Below are positions 27,322 to 35,612 of a stretch of DNA of 64,000 nucleotides, piece after piece (position 1 is the first letter of the stretch; every line of letters begins with the position of its first letter). The notes under the pieces were generated by a model, which ran no database searches, was not told where the DNA came from, and saw only the letters and a program-made list of their open reading frames with translations. Made by a program: the position numbers and the translations under genes. The stretch is from Pedobacter sp. MC2016-24 (lineage in GTDB: Bacteria; Bacteroidota; Bacteroidia; Sphingobacteriales; Sphingobacteriaceae): the NCBI RefSeq assembly GCF_015223055.1, contig NZ_JADFBX010000011.1, forward strand, positions 1 to 64,000, written 5' to 3'.

Positions 27322-27603
27322 ATGCGTACTAAAACGGTCATCATCATCATTTTCACTGTCATCATCACCATTTTCCTAATGATCAATACCGATGCTGTTG
27401 AATTTAATTTCATCATTTTCAAAAAAGACGTTTCCAAACTTTTGGTGATTGGGGTGTGTACTTTTGTAGGCTTTATATTGGGATACATGACCGGCCGGCC
27501 AAAAACAACAATCAGTACTTACGACAGGGAGACCGACGACCGTGGCCCGGTAACCAGTAAAAGCACGCTGAGCGATGAAGACCGGGATTACATCAATCCT
27601 TAA
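27322..27603 (+). CDS. Small LapA-like two-helix membrane protein
   Basis: A 93-residue protein with two transmembrane helices (about residues 5-24 and 40-60) separated by the short loop FNFIIFKKDVSK, and a polar C-terminal tail. This is the layout of the LapA/DUF1049 family. It starts 5 bases after the large propeller-barrel gene and is probably co-transcribed. Its last 11 bases overlap the convergent permease gene. The function of the family is not established in this phylum. Confidence 0.75.
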   Translation: MRTKTVIIIIFTVIITIFLMINTDAVEFNFIIFKKDVSKLLVIGVCTFVGFILGYMTGRPKTTISTYDRETDDRGPVTSKSTLSDEDRDYINP

Positions 27604-29062
27604 CCGTTTGCCTGGCAAGTGCAAAATAATATATGGGTATGCCCAAAAGCACAATAAATAAGCCGCGGGCGGCAAATTGCGGCTTATACACAATCAACGA
27701 TACGCAAAAAACAGCTGCTACTAAAATGTAAATAACGGTGAGGTACGGATAACCAAAAGCTTTATAATCCCTTGGTAAATCAGGTTGCTTTTTCCTCAGA
27801 ATGAAAATACCGGCAACAGTGATGATGTAAAAAGCCATCACTACAAATGAAATATAATCAAACAGATCGCCGTACCTGCCACTGGTACAAAGTAAAATTG
27901 CAACCAGGCACTGAATCCACAAGCCGTTCTCCGGAACGGCATTTTTATTTAACCGCGCGATTTTCTTAAAAAACAAACCATCTTTAGCCATCGCATAAAA
28001 CACCCTTGCACCAGAAATAATTAATCCGTTATTACAGCCAAACGCCGAAAGCATAATCAAAAATGCTACAACCAGTGTTCCTGTATTTCCAAAAATCTTT
28101 AGGGCAGCTGCAATAGCCACCCGGTTTTCAGGCGCAAAGGCAATACTCCCCAGGTCCCCGGGCACTTTACCAATAGGCAACACAGCCAGGTACATCAGAT
28201 TACAAAGCACATACAGCACACTGACAATCAAAGTCCCTAAAAACAGGCTGAGCCCCACATTACGTTTTGGATTTTTCACCTCTCCTGCAATAAAAGTGAT
28301 ATTGTACCAGGCATCACTGGTCAAAATCGCACCCACCATCGCGGCAGCTACCGCACCAAAACTCGCCAGTCCGCGAACATGCTTCCACACCTTGACATGG
28401 CCCCCCTCGTCACCCGCACGTTCAGAATACCTCAGCAATTCAAAAGGATGCGACCAATTGTCGTCCCACACCTTTTGGTCAAACGCCAGTAAAAAGCCAA
28501 AAACAATCAAGCCCAATAAAGTAAGCAACTTGGTAACTGTAAAAAAGTTTTGAATGATCTTCCCCAGTTCAATACCTTTCGTATTGATATAGGTTAACAA
28601 GACAATACTGGAAATAGCCAATAACTTGGAAGCTGAAATTTGCAGTATTCCCAGATCAGCCAGGACATGATCTTCGCTAAACACAGGAAAAATAAAGGCT
28701 GCAAATTTGCTAAACGCGATCGCTACCGCAGCGATCATCCCGGTTTGAATCACACTAAAAAAACTCCAGCCATATAAAAAAGCAACCAGTGGATTATAAG
28801 CTTCCTTTAAATACACATACATGCCACCAGCCTTTGGATACAGCGCAGTCAGCTCTATGCAACTCAATGCGGCTGAAATGGTAATGAGCGCAGTCAATAC
28901 CCAGGCCGCAATGAGCCAACCCGCACTACCAACATCCTGTACCATCAAGGAGCCCACAATAAAAATACCAGAACCAACCATGCTGCCGGCAACAATCATT
29001 GTTGCATCAAACAAGCCCAGACTTGGCTTAAAACCTAATTTTGTTTCCTTTATCTCCATCAA
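27593..29062 (-). CDS. APC-family amino acid permease
   Basis: A 489-residue secondary transporter of the amino acid-polyamine-organocation superfamily with twelve predicted helices. The first helix holds the substrate-binding GSMVGSGIF glycine motif, typical of LAT/APA-type permeases. It begins with SLGLFDATMIVAG, and helix 3 and helix 8 regions are normal. It takes up amino acids or amines in symport or exchange. Its promoter (29099-29155) is a close copy of the one before the SusC gene at 30834, and an HxlR regulator is divergent from it, so it probably belongs to the same regulon as the SusC/SusD system. The substrate may thus be a product released by that system. Confidence 0.9.
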   Translation of the reverse strand: MMEIKETKLGFKPSLGLFDATMIVAGSMVGSGIFIVGSLMVQDVGSAGWLIAAWVLTALITISAALSCIELTALYPKAGGMYVYLKEAYNPLVAFLYGWSFFSVIQTGMIAAVAIAFSKFAAFIFPVFSEDHVLADLGILQISASKLLAISSIVLLTYINTKGIELGKIIQNFFTVTKLLTLLGLIVFGFLLAFDQKVWDDNWSHPFELLRYSERAGDEGGHVKVWKHVRGLASFGAVAAAMVGAILTSDAWYNITFIAGEVKNPKRNVGLSLFLGTLIVSVLYVLCNLMYLAVLPIGKVPGDLGSIAFAPENRVAIAAALKIFGNTGTLVVAFLIMLSAFGCNNGLIISGARVFYAMAKDGLFFKKIARLNKNAVPENGLWIQCLVAILLCTSGRYGDLFDYISFVVMAFYIITVAGIFILRKKQPDLPRDYKAFGYPYLTVIYILVAAVFCVSLIVYKPQFAARGLFIVLLGIPIYYFALARQTVKD

Positions 29063-29098
29063 TTAAAAGCTTCGAAAGCAACCATGATTGGTTGATAA

Positions 29099-29155
29099 AA
29101 TAAAAGTATACTAAATCAGTAGACTATTTAAATTATTCTACTTACCTTTAGGTAA
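29099..29155 (-). promoter_or_regulatory. Promoter cassette of the permease (inverted copy of the SusC promoter)
   Basis: Read on the minus strand it carries TTACCT-aa-AGGTAA (29142-29155), then TTTAAATAGTCTACTGATTTAGTA, and a -7-like TACTTTTA. It matches 51 of 57 bases with 30744-30800 on the opposite strand, and the distance to the start codon is almost the same (36 versus 33 bases). The dyad lies upstream of the -33 position, as expected for an activator site. Confidence 0.8.
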
Positions 29156-29206
29156 CCAAGACCTTACCGGTCAGCAACAAACCTAACGCTTATTCAACAC
29201 CACAAC

Positions 29207-29545
29207 ATGGACCAGCCTATAGAAATTAACCGAAACCTCTTACCATTACGAGATGCCATTGATGTGATCAGTGGAAAATGGAAATTACCGATCATTCTGA
29301 CACTTGTACAAAATGGGAAAAGATACAAGGACCTGAACAATACCATCACGGGCATTTCCTCTAAAGTGTTATCCAGGGAATTACAAAATCTGGAAGAAAA
29401 CTTTCTGATTGAAAAAAAGAATGTCAACTGCGGACATCAGATTGTGCAATATAGCCTAACGGATCACGGAAGAAGTCTGGTTCCCCTGATAGATGAGATT
29501 TTAAAATGGGGACAAAAGCATAGAAATGTGATCATCAGGAATTAA
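29207..29545 (+). CDS. HxlR-family transcriptional regulator
   Basis: A 112-residue winged-helix regulator. The characteristic segments are DAIDVISGKWKLPIILTL (helix 1 and 2), KRYKDLNNTITGISSKVLSRELQ (recognition helix region, here in two parts) and the wing GHQIVQYSLTDHGRSL. The family usually senses small electrophiles or metabolites. One Cys (in NVNCGHQ) is present. The gene is divergent from the permease and lies between the two copies of the inverted promoter cassette, whose dyad TTACCTnnAGGTAA is the natural candidate operator. Its 3' end overlaps the convergent oxidase gene by 11 bases. Confidence 0.9.
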   Translation: MDQPIEINRNLLPLRDAIDVISGKWKLPIILTLVQNGKRYKDLNNTITGISSKVLSRELQNLEENFLIEKKNVNCGHQIVQYSLTDHGRSLVPLIDEILKWGQKHRNVIIRN

Positions 29546-30668
29546 ACCTGTCCAGCCTGAAAGGTTGCAAATCAATATCCGGATCAACGCCACTTGCCAT
29601 TTGCGACAAAAGTTGCCCAACCATACTGGAAAACTTAAAACCATGTCCGGAACAAGGGCTCGCAACAATGATATTTTCATGAAAAGGATGCCGGTCAATG
29701 ATAAAGTGCTCATCAGGGGTATTCGTATACATACAAACCGAAGCCTGGGCATGGATGGCATCCAGATTAAAATAGTTGCGTACAATTTCCGCCAAAGCTT
29801 CAACTTCTGCCGGATCTACTTTACGGTTAAGCTGATCCGGATTACCTGTTGCTCCTTTTTTTGTGCTTGCAATTTTAATCCCATTGCCAAGATCAGGAAA
29901 ACCATAAAACATTTGCCCCGGTTTGTACTCCCAAATGTAAACAGGTAGCTTGTCAGGCAAAAAACGCAGGTCATCGGCCTTCGTGTTTTTAAACCAATGT
30001 ACCACCCTCCGCTCTACGGATAAAGGAAGCTTCAAGTCGGGCAACAATTCCGAAACCCATGCACCTGCACTTACAATAACCTGTCCGGCACCATACCTGC
30101 CCGTACTTGTCGTCACATCAACACCACTGCCATTTGCTTTTATAGACATCACCTGCTCATCAAAATGTAAAACAGCACCTGCCCTCGCTGCCAGATCTAA
30201 ATGTGTCCGAATGCAGGCTTCAGGTAAAAGCAATCCGGCCTCTTCCTCCAGTACGGCAACTGTATCTGCTGTTGGTTTCAGAGCGGGAAAAATCTGCCTG
30301 ATTTGCCCGCAGTCCAAATATTGGTGCTTCAGATTGTACTGCTCCGCACTATATAAAACACCCTGGATTACTGTACTCGCTGCATTTCCCAAGGTCAGAC
30401 TCTTACTTTTAACAAACAACTTTTCACCCGAAATCTGCTCAAGCTCCAACCAGGCACCCATTGCAGCCTGCACAAATGGGACATACATAGGCGATTCAAA
30501 ATAGGCCTGCCGGATGATGCGGCTTTCCCCATGCGAAGACCCAAACACATGTGGAGGCCTAAACCGGTCTATGCCCAGCACCCGTTTGTTTCCGCGGGCC
30601 AAATGATAAGCAGCAGCCGATCCTGCAGCGCCCAGGCCAATAATGATAACGTCAAAATTTGTGTCCAC
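29535..30668 (-). CDS. Sarcosine/N-methyltryptophan oxidase-like flavoenzyme
   Basis: A 377-residue FAD amine oxidase of the DAO superfamily, closest to monomeric sarcosine oxidase and N-methyltryptophan oxidase (SolA). The FAD-binding motif GLGAAGSAAA is at residues 11-20 and the GSSHGESRIIRQAYFE segment follows as in that group. Cys312 in CMYTNTPDEHF aligns with the Cys that binds FAD covalently, and SGHGFKFS is the conserved C-terminal loop. It oxidises secondary amino acids to an imine with hydrogen peroxide. No signal peptide. It lies between the regulator and the SusC gene; related flavoenzymes attack glycated amino acids, which would fit a locus with a deacetylase, but this is inference. 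Confidence 0.88.
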   Translation of the reverse strand: MDTNFDVIIIGLGAAGSAAAYHLARGNKRVLGIDRFRPPHVFGSSHGESRIIRQAYFESPMYVPFVQAAMGAWLELEQISGEKLFVKSKSLTLGNAASTVIQGVLYSAEQYNLKHQYLDCGQIRQIFPALKPTADTVAVLEEEAGLLLPEACIRTHLDLAARAGAVLHFDEQVMSIKANGSGVDVTTSTGRYGAGQVIVSAGAWVSELLPDLKLPLSVERRVVHWFKNTKADDLRFLPDKLPVYIWEYKPGQMFYGFPDLGNGIKIASTKKGATGNPDQLNRKVDPAEVEALAEIVRNYFNLDAIHAQASVCMYTNTPDEHFIIDRHPFHENIIVASPCSGHGFKFSSMVGQLLSQMASGVDPDIDLQPFRLDRFNS

Positions 30669-30743
30669 TTCCGCTCCTCAATGATTTATGCCCAATATAA
30701 GCAATCCAATTTCCCGAGCATACCAGAGGGTTTAAAATTTAGG

Positions 30744-30800
30744 TTACCTCGAGGTAAGTAAAAGGATTTAAATAGTCTACTAATTTAGTATACTTTTATT
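30744..30800 (+). promoter_or_regulatory. Promoter and operator cassette of the SusC gene
   Basis: A perfect 14-bp palindrome TTACCTCGAGGTAA (30744-30757) is followed by TTTAAATAGTCTACTAATTTAGTA, which includes the near-dyad TACTAATTTAGTA, and a -7-like TACTTTTA (30791-30798). The sequence is repeated inverted at 29099-29155 and partly at 40619-40647. No good -33 box is present, consistent with a need for an activator. Confidence 0.8.
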
Positions 30801-30833
30801 GCGGCTATTTTTTAACCTCAAAAACCACATCAT

Positions 30834-33800
30834 ATGTTTAAACCTTTACCATTAAACGGTATCCCGATCCTACTCGGACTTGTATTTACTACAGCCGGTT
30901 TCGCTTCTACCGGATATGCCTTCGCTCAGTCAGGCCCATACCTGGCAACCACAAGCCTGCAAACCCCGAATAAAGCAGCCATTAAAATTTCGGGTACAGT
31001 AACTGATCAGGAAACCCAGACAACCATTCCGGGCGTATCTGTCACCATCAAAGGACGCAATGCAGGCACCAGCACCAACGCCAAAGGAAACTACAGCTTA
31101 AGCGCCAATGAAAATGACATACTCGTATTCTCATTTGTGGGCTATGTGACCAGGGAAATCCCCGTAAGCGGCCCTGTCTTAAATGTGCAGCTTAAGCCAG
31201 ATGCTTCTGGTTTAAATGAAGTCCTGGTAGTTGGTTACGGTACCCAACAAAAAAGAAGCATTACCGGGGCGGTGGCATCATTAACCGCACGCAACATCAA
31301 AGACCTCTCCATAACCTCGTTTGAAAATGCCATAGTGGGTCAGATACCAGGCGTACAGGTACAGGAGCCAAGCGGCGAACCCGGGTCAGCCCCTACCATC
31401 CGCATCCGTGGGGTAGGTTCAATTTCTGCAGGAAACGAACCTTTGTATGTTGTAGATGGTTTCCCAATTTCTAAAAACGTTGAACCAGGGGTTCAGGGAG
31501 ATCCTGTAAGAAGAACTGTAGCCTTTCGTCCGCAACCGGCAAACCCTTTGGCAACCATCAGTCCGGGCGACATCGAATCTATAGAAGTATTGAAAGATGC
31601 AGCTGCCGCCGCCATTTATGGCTCCAGAGGCTCAAATGGAGTTGTGCTCATCACCACAAAAAGAGGCAGTAAAGACGGTAAACCGAACATCACAGTAGAC
31701 ACCTACACAGGCATTCAAAACCCTGCCCGCCGGGTAAAACTCATGAATTCGGCAGAATTAACTGCTTACCTAAAAGACGCCAGAAATAATGCATACCTGC
31801 AGGACGTTCCAGGTGCTCTCGCCTCAGATCCGAATTCCGTCCGTCTGACCAAAGTATCGGCCATCCCATCCTTACAGGCAGCAAACTATTTTATCCCGGA
31901 CGATTTTGTCAATCCTACCGGAACTGATACCGATTGGCAGGATGTCATATTTAAAACCGCAGCAGTACACAACACCACGGTCGCTGTATCCGGCGGTTCA
32001 GAGAAATTGGCTTACTACGTTTCTGGTAACTATTACGATCAAAATGGCATCATCGACCAAACCGGCTTTAAGCGATACAGCCTCAGGATCAACCTGGATG
32101 CCCAGCCCTTCAAGCGACTGAAAGTAGGCTTCAACGCAAATCCATCATTTACAGACCAGCAACGCGGATCTACAAGCGCGCCCTACTTTGCAGATCCTCC
32201 GGGAGCAGTGTACACCGCATTGGTAACCTCTCCTACGGTATCACCTTATCTGCCTGACGGCTCCATCAACCAATCCGACAACCAGAGTCATTTATTTACA
32301 GAAGACGGGCGCTCGGCAAATATGACAGCCTCCAGCAATCCACTGGCGGTCATCAATTACATTCACGACAACCTGAACCAATTCAGAACCACCTCCAGTG
32401 GATTTGCGGAATATGAAATTCTAAGCGGTCTTAAATACAAATTGTACGCCGGAGCAGACATCAATTCTTACAACAAAGATTATTACAGACAGAAAGCATT
32501 TATAGACAGGGATGCTACCGTTGGTGTTCCCTTTGGGCAATCCAATGCTTCTTTAGAAACAAACTGGCTGGTAGAGCATACGCTTTTCTATGAGAAAAAA
32601 CTGGGCGACCATGCTTTCTCTGCATTGGCAGGTTATACTGCACAAAAAGACAAAATCAGTCTGAACCAGGTACAGGCAGAGAATTACCCAGATGATCTTG
32701 TTCAAACCGTTAGTGGCGGACAAGTTACAGGCGGTACCTCTGCCAAAGAAGAATGGGCTTTAGTTTCCTACCTGGCCAGGGCAAATTATGCATTTAAAGA
32801 CCGTTACCTGTTCTCGGCGAGCGTACGTTCAGATAAAGCCTCACGCTTTGGTAAAGGAAACCGGACTGGGGTATTCCCCTCATTTTCTGCCGGATGGCGC
32901 ATCATTGACGAACCCTTTTTAAAAGACGTCTCCTTTCTTAGCGACCTTAAGCTCAGGGCCAGCTGGGGAAAGACCGGAAACTTTCTGATTCCAAACTATG
33001 CCTCCATTGGCCTCCTCAATCCAGCAAATTATGTATTCGGAAATGCCATTGCCAATGGTATAGCGCCTTCTACCCCAAGTAACAATGCACTTACCTGGGA
33101 AAAAAACACCCAGACCGACCTTGGCCTTGAACTGGGCTTTCTGAAAAACAGAATCTTTGCCACCGTCGATATTTATAAAAAAATAACCTCAGACCTGCTC
33201 TTAAATGTACAGGTCCCTGCCGGTGTTGGATTCGGAACTTTAAACCCACTTCAAAACATAGGTAAAGTAGAAAACAAGGGCATTGAGATCTCACTTTCCA
33301 CCCGCAACCTGGTGGGCAGCTTTACCTGGAATACAGATTTGAACTTTTCTGCCAATAAAAACAAAGTCTTAAAATTAGGCATCACCGGCGATCCTATTTT
33401 TGGTGCCAGCGCCAATGACACCAGGCACGTTACCCGGATTGGTGATGCCATAGGAAGCTATTATGGCTATGTGGTTGAGGGCATTTATCAATCGCAGGCC
33501 GAAATTGACAGTGCACCAAAAGATAAAATAGCAGTCAAAGCATCTCCAGGTGATTTCAGATTTAAAGATGTGAATGGCGATGGGGTGATCGATGCGAATG
33601 ACCGTACCGTAATCGGCAATTATCAGCCGGATTTCACTTATGGCATAACCAACCGGTTTGGATACAGGGGACTGGAACTCAGCTTCCTCATCCAGGGTGT
33701 ACAAGGTTCAGAAATTCTCAATTTAACCAGACGGCACCTGGCCAACGGAGAAGCCCTCACCAACTCTTATGCCTTTGAAAACGACAGGTGGATCTCGCCA

Positions 33801-34139
33801 AGTCAGCCGGGCAACGGTAAAATACCCCGTGCAGATAAACAGGGAACAGTACATAACAACAACAACAGACCATCTACCTTCCAGATCGAAGATGGCTCGT
33901 ACCTGCGCCTCAGAAATGTAACATTAGCCTACACATTTGCGGCCAATACCTTGGGTAAAAAATTCCCGGCATTGCGCGTTTATCTATCCGGAACCAATTT
34001 ACTGACCTTCACCAAATACGAGGGTTACAATCCGGAAGTAAACAACCAATCGACCAGCAACAACACCCCAGGAGAAGATTATGGAGCTTACCCGCTCATC
34101 AAAAACTACACCTTCGGTGTCAATCTTACTTTCAAATAA
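30834..34139 (+). CDS. SusC/RagA-type TonB-linked outer membrane transporter
   Basis: A 1101-residue TonB-dependent transporter that imports oligomeric or bulky ligands together with the SusD lipoprotein. The signal peptide is within residues 1-32 (AFA-Q). Residues 50-125 are a carboxypeptidase-regulatory-like domain (ISGTVTDQETQTTIPGVSV). The TonB box/linker LNEVLVVGYGTQ (about 133-144) and the plug (IRIRGVGSI, SAAAIYGSRGSNGVVLIT-like end) follow, then a 22-strand barrel finishing with an aromatic FNLTFK-type strand. There is no N-terminal STN domain, so it is not a FecR-type signalling receptor. It leads susC-susD-PIG-L. Confidence 0.95.
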   Translation: MFKPLPLNGIPILLGLVFTTAGFASTGYAFAQSGPYLATTSLQTPNKAAIKISGTVTDQETQTTIPGVSVTIKGRNAGTSTNAKGNYSLSANENDILVFSFVGYVTREIPVSGPVLNVQLKPDASGLNEVLVVGYGTQQKRSITGAVASLTARNIKDLSITSFENAIVGQIPGVQVQEPSGEPGSAPTIRIRGVGSISAGNEPLYVVDGFPISKNVEPGVQGDPVRRTVAFRPQPANPLATISPGDIESIEVLKDAAAAAIYGSRGSNGVVLITTKRGSKDGKPNITVDTYTGIQNPARRVKLMNSAELTAYLKDARNNAYLQDVPGALASDPNSVRLTKVSAIPSLQAANYFIPDDFVNPTGTDTDWQDVIFKTAAVHNTTVAVSGGSEKLAYYVSGNYYDQNGIIDQTGFKRYSLRINLDAQPFKRLKVGFNANPSFTDQQRGSTSAPYFADPPGAVYTALVTSPTVSPYLPDGSINQSDNQSHLFTEDGRSANMTASSNPLAVINYIHDNLNQFRTTSSGFAEYEILSGLKYKLYAGADINSYNKDYYRQKAFIDRDATVGVPFGQSNASLETNWLVEHTLFYEKKLGDHAFSALAGYTAQKDKISLNQVQAENYPDDLVQTVSGGQVTGGTSAKEEWALVSYLARANYAFKDRYLFSASVRSDKASRFGKGNRTGVFPSFSAGWRIIDEPFLKDVSFLSDLKLRASWGKTGNFLIPNYASIGLLNPANYVFGNAIANGIAPSTPSNNALTWEKNTQTDLGLELGFLKNRIFATVDIYKKITSDLLLNVQVPAGVGFGTLNPLQNIGKVENKGIEISLSTRNLVGSFTWNTDLNFSANKNKVLKLGITGDPIFGASANDTRHVTRIGDAIGSYYGYVVEGIYQSQAEIDSAPKDKIAVKASPGDFRFKDVNGDGVIDANDRTVIGNYQPDFTYGITNRFGYRGLELSFLIQGVQGSEILNLTRRHLANGEALTNSYAFENDRWISPSQPGNGKIPRADKQGTVHNNNNRPSTFQIEDGSYLRLRNVTLAYTFAANTLGKKFPALRVYLSGTNLLTFTKYEGYNPEVNNQSTSNNTPGEDYGAYPLIKNYTFGVNLTFK

Positions 34140-34157
34140 TATTATTCCATAGAAATA

Positions 34158-35537
34158 ATGAAGCTAAAAATTACCTATCTATTGTTGCTGTCCGGTGCTT
34201 TAAGCTCCTGCAGCGACCAGTTCACAGACCTGAGCCCATTGTCTCAGCGCAATGTGGATGTTTACTACAAAACCGAAGGAGATTTGATTACCGCAGTCAA
34301 TGCAACATATAAAGGCCTGCAACTCACAGGAACCTACAATCAGGGGTATTGGATTGCCAACGAATTGCGATCAGACAATACCGATGCCGGAAATGATATC
34401 GGCGGAGGTGTTGGCCCATTTTTAAACGCAATTGACAATTTCAATGAAGATGCAACAACCGAGGTCATCAGGGATGTTTACTTCGACAGCTATGTCGGCA
34501 TTGCCAGGGCAAACATTGTGCTCAGCAGAATTGAACCTGTACCCATCGCAGAAATCACCAAGAACCGGTTAAAAGGGGAAGCACTATTCTTACGGTCCTT
34601 ATTTTATTACAACCTTGCTGTTAACTTCGGAAAACTTCCCCTGGTATTGAAAGAAATATCCGTAGAGGAAGGTAAAAATTATTTACAGGTGCCCGCTTCA
34701 GAAGTCTACAAGCAATTGATTGCTGATTTGATACTTGCAGAGAATTACCTGCCTGTAAAATATACCGGACTGGATGTTGGCAGAGCGACCAAAGGTGCTG
34801 CCGCAACTTTGCTGGCCAAAATTTACCTGACTACCGGAGACAAGACCGCAGCCATCCCGGTATTGCGCAGAATCATCAATACCTATGGATATACCTTATT
34901 GACGGACTATTCCAAACTATGGGGCATCGCCAATAAAAACAATGCAGAATCCATATTTGAAGTGCAGTTTAAAGGCGGCAATTTTGGAACCGGAAACCTG
35001 TTTACCAATGCGTTCTCCCCCTTGCTTCGCCAAACTTCAGGCGGCTACAAAAACAGGCCTACCGCATCACTTGAAGCTGCATTTGAAACCAATGACAAAC
35101 GCATTGCCGCTTCTTTCAATCCAATTAACGGCCCTTTAAATCCAGCAAGATTCATCTTGAAATATGGTACAACCAATGCATTTACGGAATTTGATGCAGA
35201 CTATAATTTCCCTGTCTTCCGCTATTCAGATGTCTACCTGCTCCTTGCAGAAGCTTTGGGCGAAGGAACAGAGGCATATGGCCTGATTAATGAAGTCCGT
35301 TTAAAACATGGCGGACTTGGAAATATCAGCGCTGCCACACCCGGCACATTTGAAGATAAGTTATTGCATGAAAGACAGGTTGAATTTGCTTTTGAAAATC
35401 AGCGCTGGCCCGACCTGCTGAGGTTTGGTAAAGCCAGCGCCGTATTGCAGGCGCAGGGAAAGAAAGCCCGTCTGCTTTTCCTTATTCCACAAAGAGAGCT
35501 GGACATTAACAAACAGTTTACGCAAAATCCCCTATAA
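34158..35537 (+). CDS. SusD/RagB-type surface lipoprotein
   Basis: A 459-residue ligand-binding lid protein for the SusC transporter. Lipobox LSSC places the lipidated Cys at residue 17, and the conserved N-terminal FTDLSPLSQRN matches the family. The TPR-like segments (GIARANIVLSRIE, LKGEALFLRSLFYYNL) and the C-terminal LHERQVEFAFENQRWPDLLRFGK, here cited in parts, are diagnostic. The 18-base gap to SusC indicates a single transcript. Bound substrate cannot be inferred, but the adjacent PIG-L deacetylase and flavoenzyme point to an N-acetylated amino compound. Confidence 0.94.
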   Translation: MKLKITYLLLLSGALSSCSDQFTDLSPLSQRNVDVYYKTEGDLITAVNATYKGLQLTGTYNQGYWIANELRSDNTDAGNDIGGGVGPFLNAIDNFNEDATTEVIRDVYFDSYVGIARANIVLSRIEPVPIAEITKNRLKGEALFLRSLFYYNLAVNFGKLPLVLKEISVEEGKNYLQVPASEVYKQLIADLILAENYLPVKYTGLDVGRATKGAAATLLAKIYLTTGDKTAAIPVLRRIINTYGYTLLTDYSKLWGIANKNNAESIFEVQFKGGNFGTGNLFTNAFSPLLRQTSGGYKNRPTASLEAAFETNDKRIAASFNPINGPLNPARFILKYGTTNAFTEFDADYNFPVFRYSDVYLLLAEALGEGTEAYGLINEVRLKHGGLGNISAATPGTFEDKLLHERQVEFAFENQRWPDLLRFGKASAVLQAQGKKARLLFLIPQRELDINKQFTQNPL

Positions 35538-35548
35538 TATGCTTTCAG

Positions 35549-35584
35549 CAATCCGGGGATCGCCAACCGAAGTGACCCGGATTG
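35549..35584 (+). other. Intercistronic hairpin between SusD and the deacetylase
   Basis: A 9-bp perfect stem (CAATCCGGG / CCCGGATTG) with an 18-base loop, without a T run. It may stabilise the upstream susCD part of the message or lower expression of the downstream gene. Confidence 0.5.
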
Positions 35585-35612
35585 CCATTGATCACTTTAT
35601 TCATTCAATAAA

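Noticed and set aside
29950-30504. 184-codon plus-strand frame
   Set aside because: Antisense shadow of the sarcosine-oxidase-like gene; composition is not protein-like.
29099-30800. Insertion sequence with terminal inverted repeats
   Set aside because: The segment encodes a regulator and an oxidase, not a transposase; no target-site duplication is seen, and the repeats act as promoters.
35539-35612. Short upstream coding frame before the deacetylase
   Set aside because: It overlaps the intercistronic hairpin, is very short and has no family features.
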